The position numbers and the translations under genes were made by a program. Of a stretch of DNA of 64,000 nt, positions 35,800-47,345 are shown piece after piece; position 1 is the first letter of the stretch, and every line of letters begins with the position of its first letter. The DNA comes from Lethocerus indicus (Eukaryota > Arthropoda > Insecta > Hemiptera > Belostomatidae). The notes below the pieces were generated by a model that saw only the letters and a program-made list of their open reading frames with translations, did not search any database and was not told where the DNA came from. The stretch lies in the NCBI GenBank assembly GCA_019843655.1, contig JACDQD010000104.1:1054001-1118000 (forward strand). Direction: 5' to 3'.

Positions 35800-36680
35800 G
35801 CATCGTCCAAATCAAGTAAAATCACGCCGCTCAGGTTCATTACCGGCCCGGTCCCAGGGTAAACACCGCCCCGCGGCCCCTTTCAGACGGCACACCCGTA
35901 AAAAAAACCCAGACGGCAATTACCAGCGTGAAATCGAATTCCGAACCGGTTCAAATTTGGTTAAATCTTTTTTGAAGGGCCCCTGATTTGTCTTTTTTTT
36001 TTGTTATGGGATTGTTTGGAGTCCGAGAGCTTTGTTAAATCACGGTGGATCGGTGGGCCGTCGGGCCAAATCCGAATGGTTAATTGGCGAAAAGAGAAGG
36101 AGCGGAGTCTATTCGGGGATTCGGTTTCGCTGTCGGCCGTTATCCACTGTTCGGTTTCGGCTTATCGTTCTGTAGATTGCAGCCATTAATATCTCTACCA
36201 CCCCCAGAGTTCCCTCGTTCGTTCGAGGCGGGAAAAATTACCGTTCGCTGCGTGGAAAAGTGGTGTTATACGACATCGAAACGTTCGCGTTTATTTCTCG
36301 ATTACTGCAATATTTATCACTCAATTCGGAGTATGCGTTGAAATGGATGGAACAAAATACAGATAGAATAATACATTTGTCGCGAAAGAAGAATGAGTTT
36401 TGTTTCTTTCCGCAGAGGGAGAGGGTGAGTGAGTGTTGACTTAAATAGGGAATGAGATGGCGTCAGTTTTGCGTCCGGGCTAGTGGGCTTGATGCCGCGG
36501 CTGGGGCAGACGTGGGCCGGCCAAATCAAAATGCTAATTAGCGGTTGAAATTTAATCAGAGGAGCGCACGACCGGCCTGCCAGTATCCTTCTCGCAGTTG
36601 ACCGCGGATCCAGCCAGCCCCCACCGCTCCTAGCCAATCGATCCGACCGGCATTTGATTTACAATTGATCTAAACCGGAG
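35800..36680 (+). other. GC-rich island with possible 9-nt microexon
   Basis: Moderate to GC-rich block. On the plus strand the tract TTTTGTTTCTTTCCGCAG ends at 36415 and is a near-ideal 3' splice site. Nine bases later GTGAGT starts at 36425, a consensus 5' splice site. The enclosed AGGGAGAGG would be a 9-nt microexon (three codons). Other frames here overlap on both strands with no domain. Confidence 0.25.
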
Positions 36681-37597
36681 GTGTAATTCAATGTCGAGTC
36701 TTGACAAGAGCACAATAGATAAAGCCTAGTCGTGACGAGTCTGCCAGAGATAGAAATTTAGATAAAAAAATGTTTAATTAAACAAATTTATATTTATTTT
36801 ACGTGTACAAAAACGATATAATATCTAATCTAAATGTCTAAATCAATTAGTTATTACGATTGATGTAATTGTCGTCAATTATTGCGCTACGTTGTTAAAT
36901 ATCTAAGTATGTAGGCAAGAATCCTTTGACTTTTCGAAGGATGACATATCTTTCTGTCGAGATAAAGGGGGTGAATTACCTTAGAGGACGCGGCGCTAAC
37001 TCCGGTAGTGCTAATTGCCCGCCGCTCATAACTCAACTAGCGGCCTCTTCTTCGACCCCCATCGCCGGCCGTTCTCCCAAGTGTTTTTCCCTTGAAAAGG
37101 TTTTAATTAAATTTTGAATAGCCTTTCACTCAGGTTACTTAAAGGCAGTTTCGGGTCAGAAAAAATGCACATTGGCGAGTGGAGGGTAAAGCGAAAAAAG
37201 TAGAATAGGTTAGGAAAAAAAAGGGGAGAACTCTCAATTCAACCGAGTAATGTGATTTATGTAGCCGGGATCCTCTCGCTTCCGCTTTCAAACACCTGAC
37301 GTTGGAAAACGGTTTTGGGATAGAAAAAAAAAATAATTTCTAAAACGCGCTAATATATTTCACAGATACGTTTCCCAAGGGTGAATTTAAAGGTATTTCT
37401 TTAAACCAATATTTTACCCTGTAGTATCAGAGAACGTAGCCCGTTTCTACATTGTATCTTGAATAAAGGACATTTTCGAGTTTTTGTTCATGAATACAGT
37501 CGTAGATCGATGAAAGCACCAAGTTCGGATCTAGAAGAACAAAAGAAACACTATCATTGATATAATTTATGAATTTGAATAAATTATATTCCAAGAA
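36681..37597. other. Spacer with small GC patch
   Basis: AT-rich to about 36950, then a GC-rich patch at 36980-37090, A-rich runs at 37196-37226 and 37324-37333, and AT-rich sequence to the LINE. Nothing coding is supported. Confidence 0.4.
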
Positions 37598-38246
37598 TTT
37601 TTTTTAACTGTATTTATTGTACAATCAACTAATATTAGTTATAGGTACAGCGGCGGTTTGTTTGGGTTGTTTGTCTTGTTTCGCCCGATAAAGACGCCAT
37701 CCAGTGATGGTACTTTTGACTTATATCCGGCCTACAGTAGGTCTCTATGGGTAAAGGAGGAAAGGGACTGAACGAGTGGATTTGGATGTGGAGAGAGGCG
37801 GGAGTGGAATTAAAGGAAGCGTGATTTTGCGACTTCCTCGACTGTTGGTATGTTGAGGTCATTATGGACTGTTCGGTTAGAAACATACCAGGGATCATTA
37901 AGGATGGAACGAAGGACTTTTGATTGGAATCTCTGGGTGCGGGCGATGTTGGATTTCTTGGCGGAACCCCAAAGTTCAATTCCGTAAGTCAATGTCGGTT
38001 TTAAAATGGATTTGTATATTGTCAGTTTGTTGTCTATTGAAAGTGTTGATGTCCTTTTCAAAAGAGGTCTCAGGAGTCCAAATTTGCGATTGATATCTAT
38101 TCTTTTCAGTCGCCTATGGGGATTCCACGTGAGTCTTTTGTCTATGTAGAGTCCCAGGTAGCGAGCCTGCTGTTGGGTGGGAATAGGAGCATTGTTGAAC
38201 TGAACAGGAGGGCAGGGTTATCGCCGTAGTGTGAAGGTGACCTGAG
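37598..38246 (-). mobile_element. 5'-truncated Jockey-like LINE, copy 1
   Basis: A non-LTR retrotransposon 3' fragment on the minus strand. It ends in a short poly(A) tail, seen as T at 37598-37605, preceded by a 3' UTR shared with copy 2 at 59872-60420 (TTGATTGT close to the tail). The upstream end is truncated within the reverse transcriptase domain. Flanks TTATATTCCAAGAA (37584-37597) and TTATATTCTAAACA (38247-38260) match at 11 of 14 bases and look like a diverged target-site duplication, so this is the older insertion. Confidence 0.85.
37732..38246 (-). pseudogene. Reverse transcriptase C-terminal fragment (LINE copy 1)
   Basis: Encodes the end of the palm/thumb region of a Jockey-clade reverse transcriptase: a YLGLYIDKRLTW block, then the ILKPTLTYGIELWGSAKKSN block and a downstream PWYVSN-HNDLNIPTVEEVAKSRF block, all characteristic of insect Jockey-like elements. 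The catalytic YADD region is absent through 5' truncation. Stops interrupt the frame at 38218-38220 and 37810-37812. The probable native stop is at 37732. Compared with copy 2 it lacks a basic RRRKRHWP-type stretch near the C terminus. Non-functional. Confidence 0.85.
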
Positions 38247-38509
38247 TTATATTCTAAACATAACCACTATACTTCACCTAATCTACTATGGCTCAGTGTA
38301 GGTTTCGACAGTGCTGTTATGGAAGAATTTTTTATTTCTCATTTATCAAAAAAGTGGTTCGTGACATAACAAAATAGACTGAACTGATATCGTAGTCTCA
38401 AAAACGCTGATGTACACTTTCAATAGTCTAAAACAAGGTATATTCATTCTTCGGATATATTTCCAAGACTAAATCAACTATGCAGCGGACCATTCGTCGG
38501 TTGTTTTAT
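38247..38509. other. AT-rich spacer
   Basis: Nothing beyond the LINE flank duplication at 38247-38260. Confidence 0.5.
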
Positions 38510-38970
38510 TAAGGCCGGGCGAAATACCGGGCATTGTCTTCAAAGTTGTCCGGCGCCTGAACGGGTCACTGGTTACCTAGCCCCTAAAGTTCCGGACCAG
38601 TGTCGTCAGATATTAATGGGGACATAAAGCTTGCAGTGGGCCGACCGCCGCAAGAGACCTGTCTTCGGGCTCTGATTAAACCGAATGAGAAGAGAGAAAA
38701 CGGGAAAATGAAACGGGCCTTGCCCCTCACCGACCCGCCGCCTCAACCCCCCTTCGATTATTAATTTAGTGACGCCCGCCCCCTACCATAACGTGGACTT
38801 CCTTTTCGCGCCGTATGAAACGTTAACGAAATTAGACGGCAGGCGGAGGGGGAGGGGCTGGCGCGATAAAAGTGTAGGCCTCGGAGTACCTTGAAAACGT
38901 ACTTTAAAGGGAATACCTAAAGGAAATTCGCTCCCTCCTTGACAGTCAAGTAGGATTTCTGAAATCAATA
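38510..38970. other. GC-rich island
   Basis: GC- and CpG-rich with CCGCCGCC near 38735 and a G-run near 38848. A 76-residue minus frame overlaps the right end without a domain. No gene is recognised. Confidence 0.3.
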
Positions 38971-39285
38971 GTGGCAGAATAACTGATGTAATCACATTAA
39001 TTACCAACGGCAATGTTACGCCATTCGTCCGGATATTCCGTCATAAATCCGATTGATCGAAATTTAATACTCCCATTTGAATCCCACTTGTTTTGATACA
39101 TACATATATAGGAATAATAAAGCTTTTTTAGCAGTTCAACGACGAAATCGGGTTACCATCTCTGGGACACCTTCACTAATATACAAATGAATTGGCCGTA
39201 TTGGAAGACGGTCGAAGAGATATTGTCATTGCGTAGGGTAGATTACATGAAAGCCAGGTTCAAAGTAAATTTATTAAATACACAC
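38971..39285. other. AT-rich spacer
   Basis: Nothing recognised. Confidence 0.5.
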
Positions 39286-39985
39286 TCATCCCGGAAAATA
39301 ACGTCTCGCTCCCGCATACGGAACTGTCAGTCATAGAATAGAGAGCTATGTCCGTGCTATTGTGCCGAAGCCAATTTGTAACGCTCGGGAGCTGAATTCG
39401 TTCCGATCCATCGTATATAGCGCTTATCGTATATAGCCCGGAAAAATTACATTCCGCATTGTGGCATTGGGGTCGGAAAATAGCGAGGCATTAGAGTGAG
39501 GCATTAGTCGATGGACGCCCGTTAAAAGGGGACGATTTCAATATTTTCGGTGATGCGTCGCCGGGTAAAAGTCGCCTGTGAGTGTTTGCGACCCGGCGGG
39601 TTTTGATGTGCCCTCGACATGCCATCGGGGCATCGGTCCGCACTTATTAGGCGACCGTAGGGAGAGCAGACTGGGATCGGGCTAGCGTCAAAAAACTTTT
39701 ATTACGATAGGGCCCGCCAGGGCTGCAGGAGGAAACTACGTTAACATTTCATAAAGGGGGGCACGAGTAGGGGGGCCGGTCGACCCTAAATTAATAATCA
39801 CAACGCCTCGTTCCCTTTCCCTCCAACCAATCCCGAGCACCACTACTGGAAGCCGAATTCAGAAATTTATAAAATCCGAATTAGAAACCCGGGCGCTGTG
39901 GTGGAGGCGGGGTAGTCGGCTCCCTTTGGCTCGCGTTGGAATTGGGTAGGGGGCCAATCGCGAGCCCCGAAAGCGGAACTGGCCG
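39286..39985. promoter_or_regulatory. Candidate regulatory element with micro-duplications
   Basis: Balanced to GC-rich, CpG-rich. ATCGTATATAGC occurs at 39410-39421 and 39426-39437. GAGGCATTAG occurs at 39485-39494 and 39498-39507. No long frame crosses 39300-39880. Repeated short words in otherwise unique CpG-rich sequence are compatible with clustered binding sites; function is inference. Confidence 0.3.
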
Positions 39986-41594
39986 TATTGAACAATACAA
40001 TGGAGTGATTGGCTTTTGGATGATAAAATTACATTTCATATTTACTCTCCGAGATGAATTATAAATAGAATCGCTTGTTTCCAATCCAGGAGGTCTGAAT
40101 AAAATATCTATTAAGGGGAACAATAAGCCAATTGTGTGTCTCAGTTATATGATAATTTTGACGATACAGTGCTACCCGTGAAATTACATTCAACGCGTCA
40201 GGTACAAATCTGTAATAAGTGCAAATTACGGTATTTTGGAGGCGTTAAGTTATTACTTTGATTCCGGCGTGATTCGAGAGTTTTATTTCGAGTATCGATT
40301 TAGATTAAGTTATTTTTTAATCAACCTTCTTGATTGATCTTAAAACACGTTCTATTAAATAAATGATGTATGGTAAAAACCTAACCACTTTGAGAATTTT
40401 AAGATAAATAAAATAGTTTGATATTAGTTGTGACATATTATTTAGTGATTTTATTCACTACATTCTATTCAATTTTTAATGTCCATTCTGCATGAAAGAT
40501 GAAGACTTGTTCGATCCGTTTTATCAGTTTATAAACGCGATATACTATTAAATAGAGGGACCTATCGGCCCCGCCGTCTACTGAAACCCAGGAGGCCAAG
40601 AGAAACCGTTTAAGAGTGCAATTAACAAATGCGAAAACTGCATATTTTACGAGGTCGGCAAATATATTGTAGTCCTGGGAGCGTTTAAAGCAGCTAATGA
40701 GGCCGAACCGAACGCCAGACCCCGTTTCCTTAAGACTGGTAATGGTTTCTCCAGGAGTAATGAACCAATTCAACGAATCCTCTTAAAACCCAGAGGTACT
40801 GTACTCATACTTTGGTCCTGCGGTATTTTTCCTTTACATTAATAACTATACCTTTAAAAGCCATCATTTTAATAATATTGTTATACTGTATATAAATTTC
40901 ATATTAATAGTTTTTGCGGGAAATAGTAAATATATAGTATATAATAATATGTTGTAAAAAGGATACGTTCTGGAACTTGAAGACGATACAATTTATTTTG
41001 GTCCATGTGTAGAAGAATGAAATATATTCCAGTAAGTAATACCGTAATTCTGATTATTATATGTATTTTGGGTTATTATATTATACGTAAGAGTGTTGAA
41101 TGAGCAACAATAAAAGTTAAAAAAAATGAAAAAACGGTTCATGTTTACAATGCGATAGAACGCGGGATTTAAGGTATGATAGCTATTCCAAAGTTATGAA
41201 GAGCCATTGATCCGAGTGAATTCAGGATACATAAATTATGAATGAGATAAACTTAGGTATTTTAAATGCAGAACTGAAAACCTCCTCCTTCGGCCGATTT
41301 CATGATGCCGGACATTTGCATCAGAAATCCTCGACCTCTAAAACGCCATGCGGTTTTAACTTAGCCGAATAATCCCACTGCTAAGCACCCTTTATAATTT
41401 CACAATCTCATTAATATTAAAACGCGATTTGTGAAGAATCGTAACTCCTCGCCAATCGGAACTAATTTGAGATTAAAATATCCCTCGGCAAATAACTTCC
41501 CTTCCATTTATTCAATGTAGGAACTTCTAGTTATTTATTGTATAATCTGGTTCACCATGTTTTTACCACAAAGAAAAAATAGAAAACAGAATAC
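39986..41594. other. AT-rich region
   Basis: Long AT-rich stretch, with a balanced patch at about 40540-40790 (102-residue minus frame with no domain). No gene is recognised. Confidence 0.4.
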
Positions 41595-41615
41595 GAAGGT
41601 TGTGTTGCAACCTTC
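41595..41615. repeat. 8-bp stem hairpin flanked by repeated ATACGAA
   Basis: GAAGGTTG and CAACCTTC pair perfectly around a five-base loop. The word ATACGAA lies on both sides (about 41591 and 41621). It could be a small inserted hairpin or a chance structure. Confidence 0.5.
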
Positions 41616-43309
41616 TACGAATACGAATTTAAATATGTAATTGATATTTCAATAAATTAAAAAAAATTGAAGCATCACTATCAGAAAAAATATTGATGAG
41701 CCGATTTTTTACATGTTAACGCAAAACCATAAGAATAAATAATACCCCAGATATCGGAGATCAGCTCAAAAACGAAAAAATAGGAACAACAAAGAATTTT
41801 TTGATCTGTAATTCTTTGCAATTCTCTTTGTGGGGACACAGGAGGGTGCCCAATGATTCGGAAAAAATGGGGGAGGCTGGCGTCGTAGTCGACCTGAGCG
41901 CCTGGATAATAACGACACGTCCTGATGCCGCTCATGCTCTCCCCTAAGGGTGGGTGTCCGGGGGTGGGACTCGTGCCGACCTCTCAGCAACAGGGATTAC
42001 ACCCCCGCACCCTTATTACTATTTTAACAATATCACGATTCCACTGAAGTGGACACTGAACCTGCCGAAAACCTGTGAAACGTCATCGGCACCTATAGCT
42101 CAACAGTATAGATTAAAATTTGTCGCCCCATACTTAATGATTAGGATTCGCCAGGAAACAGATTTGGCTTGATATTTAAAATTTTCGTTCGGCCACACCT
42201 GCGGATGTACCATACAAAATAGAGTCGTGAGATCAGGACATTGAAAAGAAACGTATAATCAAATATCCAATGTTAGACACCTATTCCTGGAATATTTCTG
42301 GTATGATGGACAACAAACACTTTAGGTTCTATAATCCATTAATATCATAATAAAAAATTACATATTAAACAAAAAAGAAAGGCTTAGAAGGAAAAAGTTG
42401 TCAATAGATACTAATCTTTGAGTATTAATGAAATTTTTTTCCATGGGACATGTTGTTTGAAATTCTAACAATGCAAAATGAATTATCAGAATAACTTTTC
42501 ATTTTCACTTCTACAATAATAATAAAAACATCGTATTCACAAATTATATAAATATAACACAAGTTCTGAAAGACTATTGGGCGAGTAGTGCTTCTTCTCC
42601 AAAGCCATTAAAATAAGAACGGGCTATATTTCTAGTGAAGCCCTATTATGCGCTGCCTCCGCACCGGAAAGCCATCTGCGTAGGCAGGTTTGAGGAGGAA
42701 CAGTTGTGTACATTATTAAAGTTGTCGAATCAAATCGTGAAGGCAAGTCATGCATATTATAGCCTTCACCCCAGAAATTAATATTTGCGGTATACTCAGA
42801 AGATATGGAATCTTGAAACACAATATGAAATGTGATATGTACAAATTCTAGTTCCCAATGTCAATATAGGCATTTGTTATTTGCGTTTTACAATTGATCA
42901 TTTATTGATTCATAGACGGAAAGCATCGGGCGTCTCACTAATTTTAATCTCATAAGAATTTCAACTACCGGAATATGTGCTTTGGGAAAGGAAAATGTCA
43001 TGAAAAAATACAAGTGAAAATCAGACTTCCTTTTCCGTATTAATTTATCGAATTATATAGCCGTTATTATTAAATATAAGTCATCGAATGGGAAAAATAT
43101 AATATCCACATTGATTCGATCATCTGGTATAGTGGACCAAACATATTTTCTGATGTTCTATGTGTTTTCTTTTAATTTCTTTTAATGTATTTGATACGTG
43201 AATATCTTCGCTGTAAAGCTCCAAAAGACGTAGAAGGGATAGGCCTACCATTCCGGAAACATCATTATTTCCGCAACCCGGCTGTATCCCTTAATCGACA
43301 ATATTTGTA
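41616..43309. other. AT-rich region with small moderate-GC patches
   Basis: Moderate-GC patches at 41870-42000 (with GGGGGTGGGAC) and 42630-42720, otherwise AT-rich. The short frames carry no domain. No gene is recognised. Confidence 0.4.
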
Positions 43310-44610
43310 TTTGGTCTGTTCAGGTGTAAAAAAAAAGAGCCGACCGGTAATCCCTCCGGACGTCCGTCGTCGTCCACTCCAGACCCTTGTGTCTCACTTC
43401 TGAGAGGACCCGAGCACCGGTTAAGCGGGGGAGGGGGGGCGCCTGAAAAGTATTCACGCGAGGCCGAATTCCGTCCGTGTACATCAAAGGATTCGTTAAA
43501 GAGTGGGAGCCGGGCCGGGGGAAAGAGACAAAGAGGCACAGGTAAACCGGAATGGAAGGAGTCGGAGGGAGAAAAAAAACTAGGGTCGGTAAAACAGAGA
43601 CGATTCGCAAGAGTAGGCCCGACAGTCGGACTACGCAGAAAGCGGTGAAATTGACTCAGAGGCGATAAAAGCCTAAAATAAAACCACCTTAAAGCCTCCC
43701 GCCCCCTTCTGATGCGAATATAAAAAAGGGTCACGAGATATCCCTTTCTTCCTCGTAGTCCAGCAAAAAAAAATTACAAGACAAAACAAATTTAAACTAC
43801 TGCGAAATTTCTCCCGTCCCTATTTGTCTTTCATCGCAGCATAAACCCTCGTACAACGCCCAAAACATGCTTAATCTATCTGTCCATGTAAAAGGAAACC
43901 TTTAGAGCATATTTCGAGGACCGAATCCTTCAAGTATTACACTGTTGTTGCGATCAATTCGATTTTCGAGATTCACCCTGTTCGGCAAGAGCGTGGTCGA
44001 TAAGCGGACTTGGTAGCCCGGGCCGGGACGCAAAGCTTTGGAAGAAGAAGGTAATTGGTGTTTGCTCTCTCTCTCTCAGCAGAAGTTCATCCTCCATTAG
44101 TAGCGTCTCTTTTTTCTCCCCCCCTCGGACTACCGCCCCCTGCCCCACCACTCACCTCTGTTGTATATTTGATGCGTTCCCCCGTTGCACCCGCTCATCT
44201 CCTAATTGCAGCACAACTCCTTCCGACCCCCCACGCCCTTTTATTATGTTGTTTTTCTCCTCCCTGTGTGCGCGACCTCCCTTTCTTCCTGCCGGGGCCG
44301 GTTTCTCGGCCGTTGTTCTCTCTGTCCGGCCACTTTACGGGAAACGGGAAAAATGGCCACTCCAGATTTTCCTCGGCCGAAGAAAAGGAAACTAAAACAA
44401 CCGGGCCGGGAGTGGGGGGGGGCATCATTATCGCGTGTCCGCCTAATAATTTAAAAGGGGCCTTTGCCGGAACGAATTATGAAAGGGGGACGCCGATTTG
44501 AAATGTTAATACTGCCTCTGTAATGTCGAATCCGAGGAAAGGAATTCGAGAAACTAAAGGGGAAATGGTGGCGGTGGGGGGGGGGGGTTAGACTACCGGA
44601 CATACATTAA
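43310..44610. other. Largest GC-rich block, two adjacent islands
   Basis: GC-rich at 43330-43720 and again at 43990-44600, separated by an AT-rich gap. Contains a CT tract near 44063-44078, a long pyrimidine-rich run at 44105-44310 and a run of 12 G at 44576-44587. Frames are open on both strands in several phases (P/L/S-rich on one, R/G-rich on the other), which marks compositional frames, not genes. A promoter or first exon of an unrecognised gene is possible. Confidence 0.35.
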
Positions 44611-45875
44611 AATTAGTGCGCTACTCCTATTGTTCTTTTTATTGAGACTTTAGTCTCACTTCTAACACCATTCCCCTTTAAAGCGTAACGTTTTACCATC
44701 GGGCAGAGAGTTATGTCCAGAGCTTTATTACATTCATAACATTCGCAGTGCTTACTCCTAAAATAGTGTTATGTATTATTAAAGGTAATACATGTTCACC
44801 ACAAGTGTACATTTATTTTCCTCTTTTCATACTTTTGTAATTTGCTGTACTCTCACACTTTAACTGTCCTACGCAGCCAGTCGATGGATATAACTAAATT
44901 TATCATCCATTACATCGATTGAGATTCACTTAGACGTTTTCCAGGCAACAGTTAACATGTAAATTATCGTTGCGGTTAAAAAAGCGCCGGAACGGATCGC
45001 GGGGACCGTAAATTTGTCGCGGGGAAGAGGCATCTATCCAGTTCAGTAAACATTTAATCAACCGTGTCTCATTATCACCTACCTATACACAAGCCCAGTT
45101 CTCGGCTACGTGCTCCGAAACTGACCTCTTGTTTTAAATTAAAACCCGATATCATAATAGCGTGTACAGATAGAATACAATTTCTTGTCCCGGAATTGAT
45201 GATACACATAAGTAACATAATACTAAACATTCGGTTCCATGCATCTATGTCACCGTGTTCACGATGTTTAATACTCATTAATATCTGTTTTCACAATTAA
45301 AACCGCTTGAAATAGAAACCGTAGATGCTATCACAGTTGTAATATCATCCGTGGTTAGTGTGAGGTGAATGAAAAACGTAGAATTCTCCATAAATAGTTC
45401 GCGCATTTCAATACATCATGTCATTTTTCAAATATTTTCAATGTGGCTTTAATCTGAAAAGTATACGTATCAATTCGGCTTCGGAGCCCACGTGTGACTC
45501 CGTTTTGAACGGAGAGCGGGGGATATTGGAAAACATTTTAGACACATAATCTCATATCTGAGATTCGCCGGTAGCTTAGGGCTTCCTCCGGCCGGGGTCT
45601 TGTCGCGGCCTGAACATCAAAAGATATCTGCACGTATCTTGCAATCGTTTTTTATTCTTCTTGAGTTGAAATATAAAGATGTAAATGCTATCCTCTGCTC
45701 ATTTTTTGACCACCGCTAAGGTAAACTTATCTTTCAATTCGATACTAATATGTAAAAGCATCCACGAGTTTTAACCGGCGATATTGGGAAAAATAGTCTT
45801 TCGATCGTGTAAATTGTGTCCGAATGAAAGAAACATCAGGTCATAGAATGTTTTTTTTTTAACGTGAGTCTCAAT
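44611..45875. other. AT-rich region with small GC patches
   Basis: Short CpG-rich patches at 44975-45030 and 45480-45610, the latter with CCCACGTGTGAC (an E-box). Otherwise AT-rich. No gene is supported. Confidence 0.4.
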
Positions 45876-46320
45876 GGAGGGCCAGGAAGTAGGAGGAGTG
45901 TCTGAGTTTGCATTGTGCCGAGATAGAGGGCAGGCTGGGTCGTTACCGTTGGGAGGGGGCGTCCTCCTCCTCCTCCGCCACCGTGTCCTTCGTGCCGGGG
46001 GCGCACACCCCATTGTGCACGTCTTTGTTAATCCTCTTAAAGCTAACGAGGACCATTGTTCCACTTTCATCCCCCGTCCCGCCAACCGACCCAACCATCC
46101 CCGCTCCCGTTCCTCCCGTCTTCCATCCACTTTCTGGCCCGGGATCCGAGCTCGACCACTGGGCAATGGTGTCAAAACGAAGGATACTATACAATTGAAA
46201 TCGGTCTTTATTGTGTTTCTCCCACCATCTCCGCTCCACCGCCTATGGAATTCATCTCTCGAGAAGAATAGAGCTCGGCCAAATTTGTGTTGTCCCCTGG
46301 AATTTAATCGGAATTCGCGC
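45876..46320. other. GC-rich island
   Basis: GC-rich with a short (TCC)n run at about 45962-45976. Frames in three phases on both strands overlap fully, indicating lack of stops through composition. No domain is recognised. Confidence 0.35.
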
Positions 46321-46829
46321 ACTAAACTCATATCCACTTGATGTGAGTTTAACATATGAAAACTTACGGTTTACATCTAACAAAGAAATTTGACGATATT
46401 ATAAATAAATATATACACGTATACAATAATTTAAATTTGAATTGATTTTTCAGTATTGATATATCATTCTTACGGTTAGTGAAAATGTAGAATTCCTTAC
46501 ACCATAAAGAAGTTGAAATGCGTACAATTTTGAAGACTGGGTGTCTCCTGTTCTATGTCAGTGACCAAACAAGCCTGGTTACTGGAGCGTTCTTCCAATC
46601 GAAGAGATAAAGCAACATGCCCGGTGTTTACTCAGAACTCTGGCATATACATAAGAGAAAAGCAATCGTCTGATGCTTTCAATCAGATAAATCAATAAAC
46701 ATTTTACCTGCACTTAGTTATACTACTGTTGGAAGTACGTTTATTTAATTTGAACGCGTTCCAAAAAACGGATTGTTGGTAAATTGAGAGATCAAGCTTC
46801 AGTGTAGTTGTATGTTTGTCCTGTCTAAC
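46321..46829. other. AT-rich spacer with hairpin
   Basis: CAGTGACCA (46559-46567) and TGGTTACTG (46576-46584) pair with one mismatch around an eight-base loop. No gene is recognised. Confidence 0.4.
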
Positions 46830-47345
46830 CCGTGTCGGGTGAAGTTCTTTTTTTAATGTAACGGCCGGAGGGTGGGTTTATTATTTGTTTGGCTAGGAGG
46901 CGATGGGCGCACTCCCTCGGCGGGGGGTGCCGCCAGCTAGGTCTCAGGGAGGTTTCTCGGCGAGCGCTTTGATCTTCTCCCACCCGAGTCATCCGCCGGC
47001 TTAGTAATGAATTTTTACGGAAGCCGTAACCTCGACTCCGTCCTGGCCCTGCTTGCGCTATTACCGGCGTTACCCCTACCTCAGGCCGGGGGGTGCCCGC
47101 CCCCCTACCCCTCACTCTTTGCCGGTTAATCCCACTCCCCTCCGCTACGCCCCCGGGGGCCGCCCGGTCTTTAAAGTTAACTTTGGAGGATAACTCCCTT
47201 CTTCACTCGGCCCCGAGTATTACTTAACAGATTGTCTGAGCCGGCGGCTCGTTGCACTCAATTAACACTTCATTCGCTTCTACTTAACCCTTCGAATAAG
47301 GTTCGGAGCAACTGGCGCGTGGTACAAAATAGGCTGTAATTTCAT
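46830..47345. other. GC-rich island
   Basis: GC- and CpG-rich with GCCCCCGGGGGCCGCC palindromic words near 47150. A minus frame of 96 residues is R/P/G-rich. No gene is recognised. Confidence 0.35.

Noticed and set aside
45771..46355. 194-residue minus-strand open frame
   Set aside because: Open frames overlap it in other phases and on the other strand; composition artefact of the GC island with a TCC repeat.
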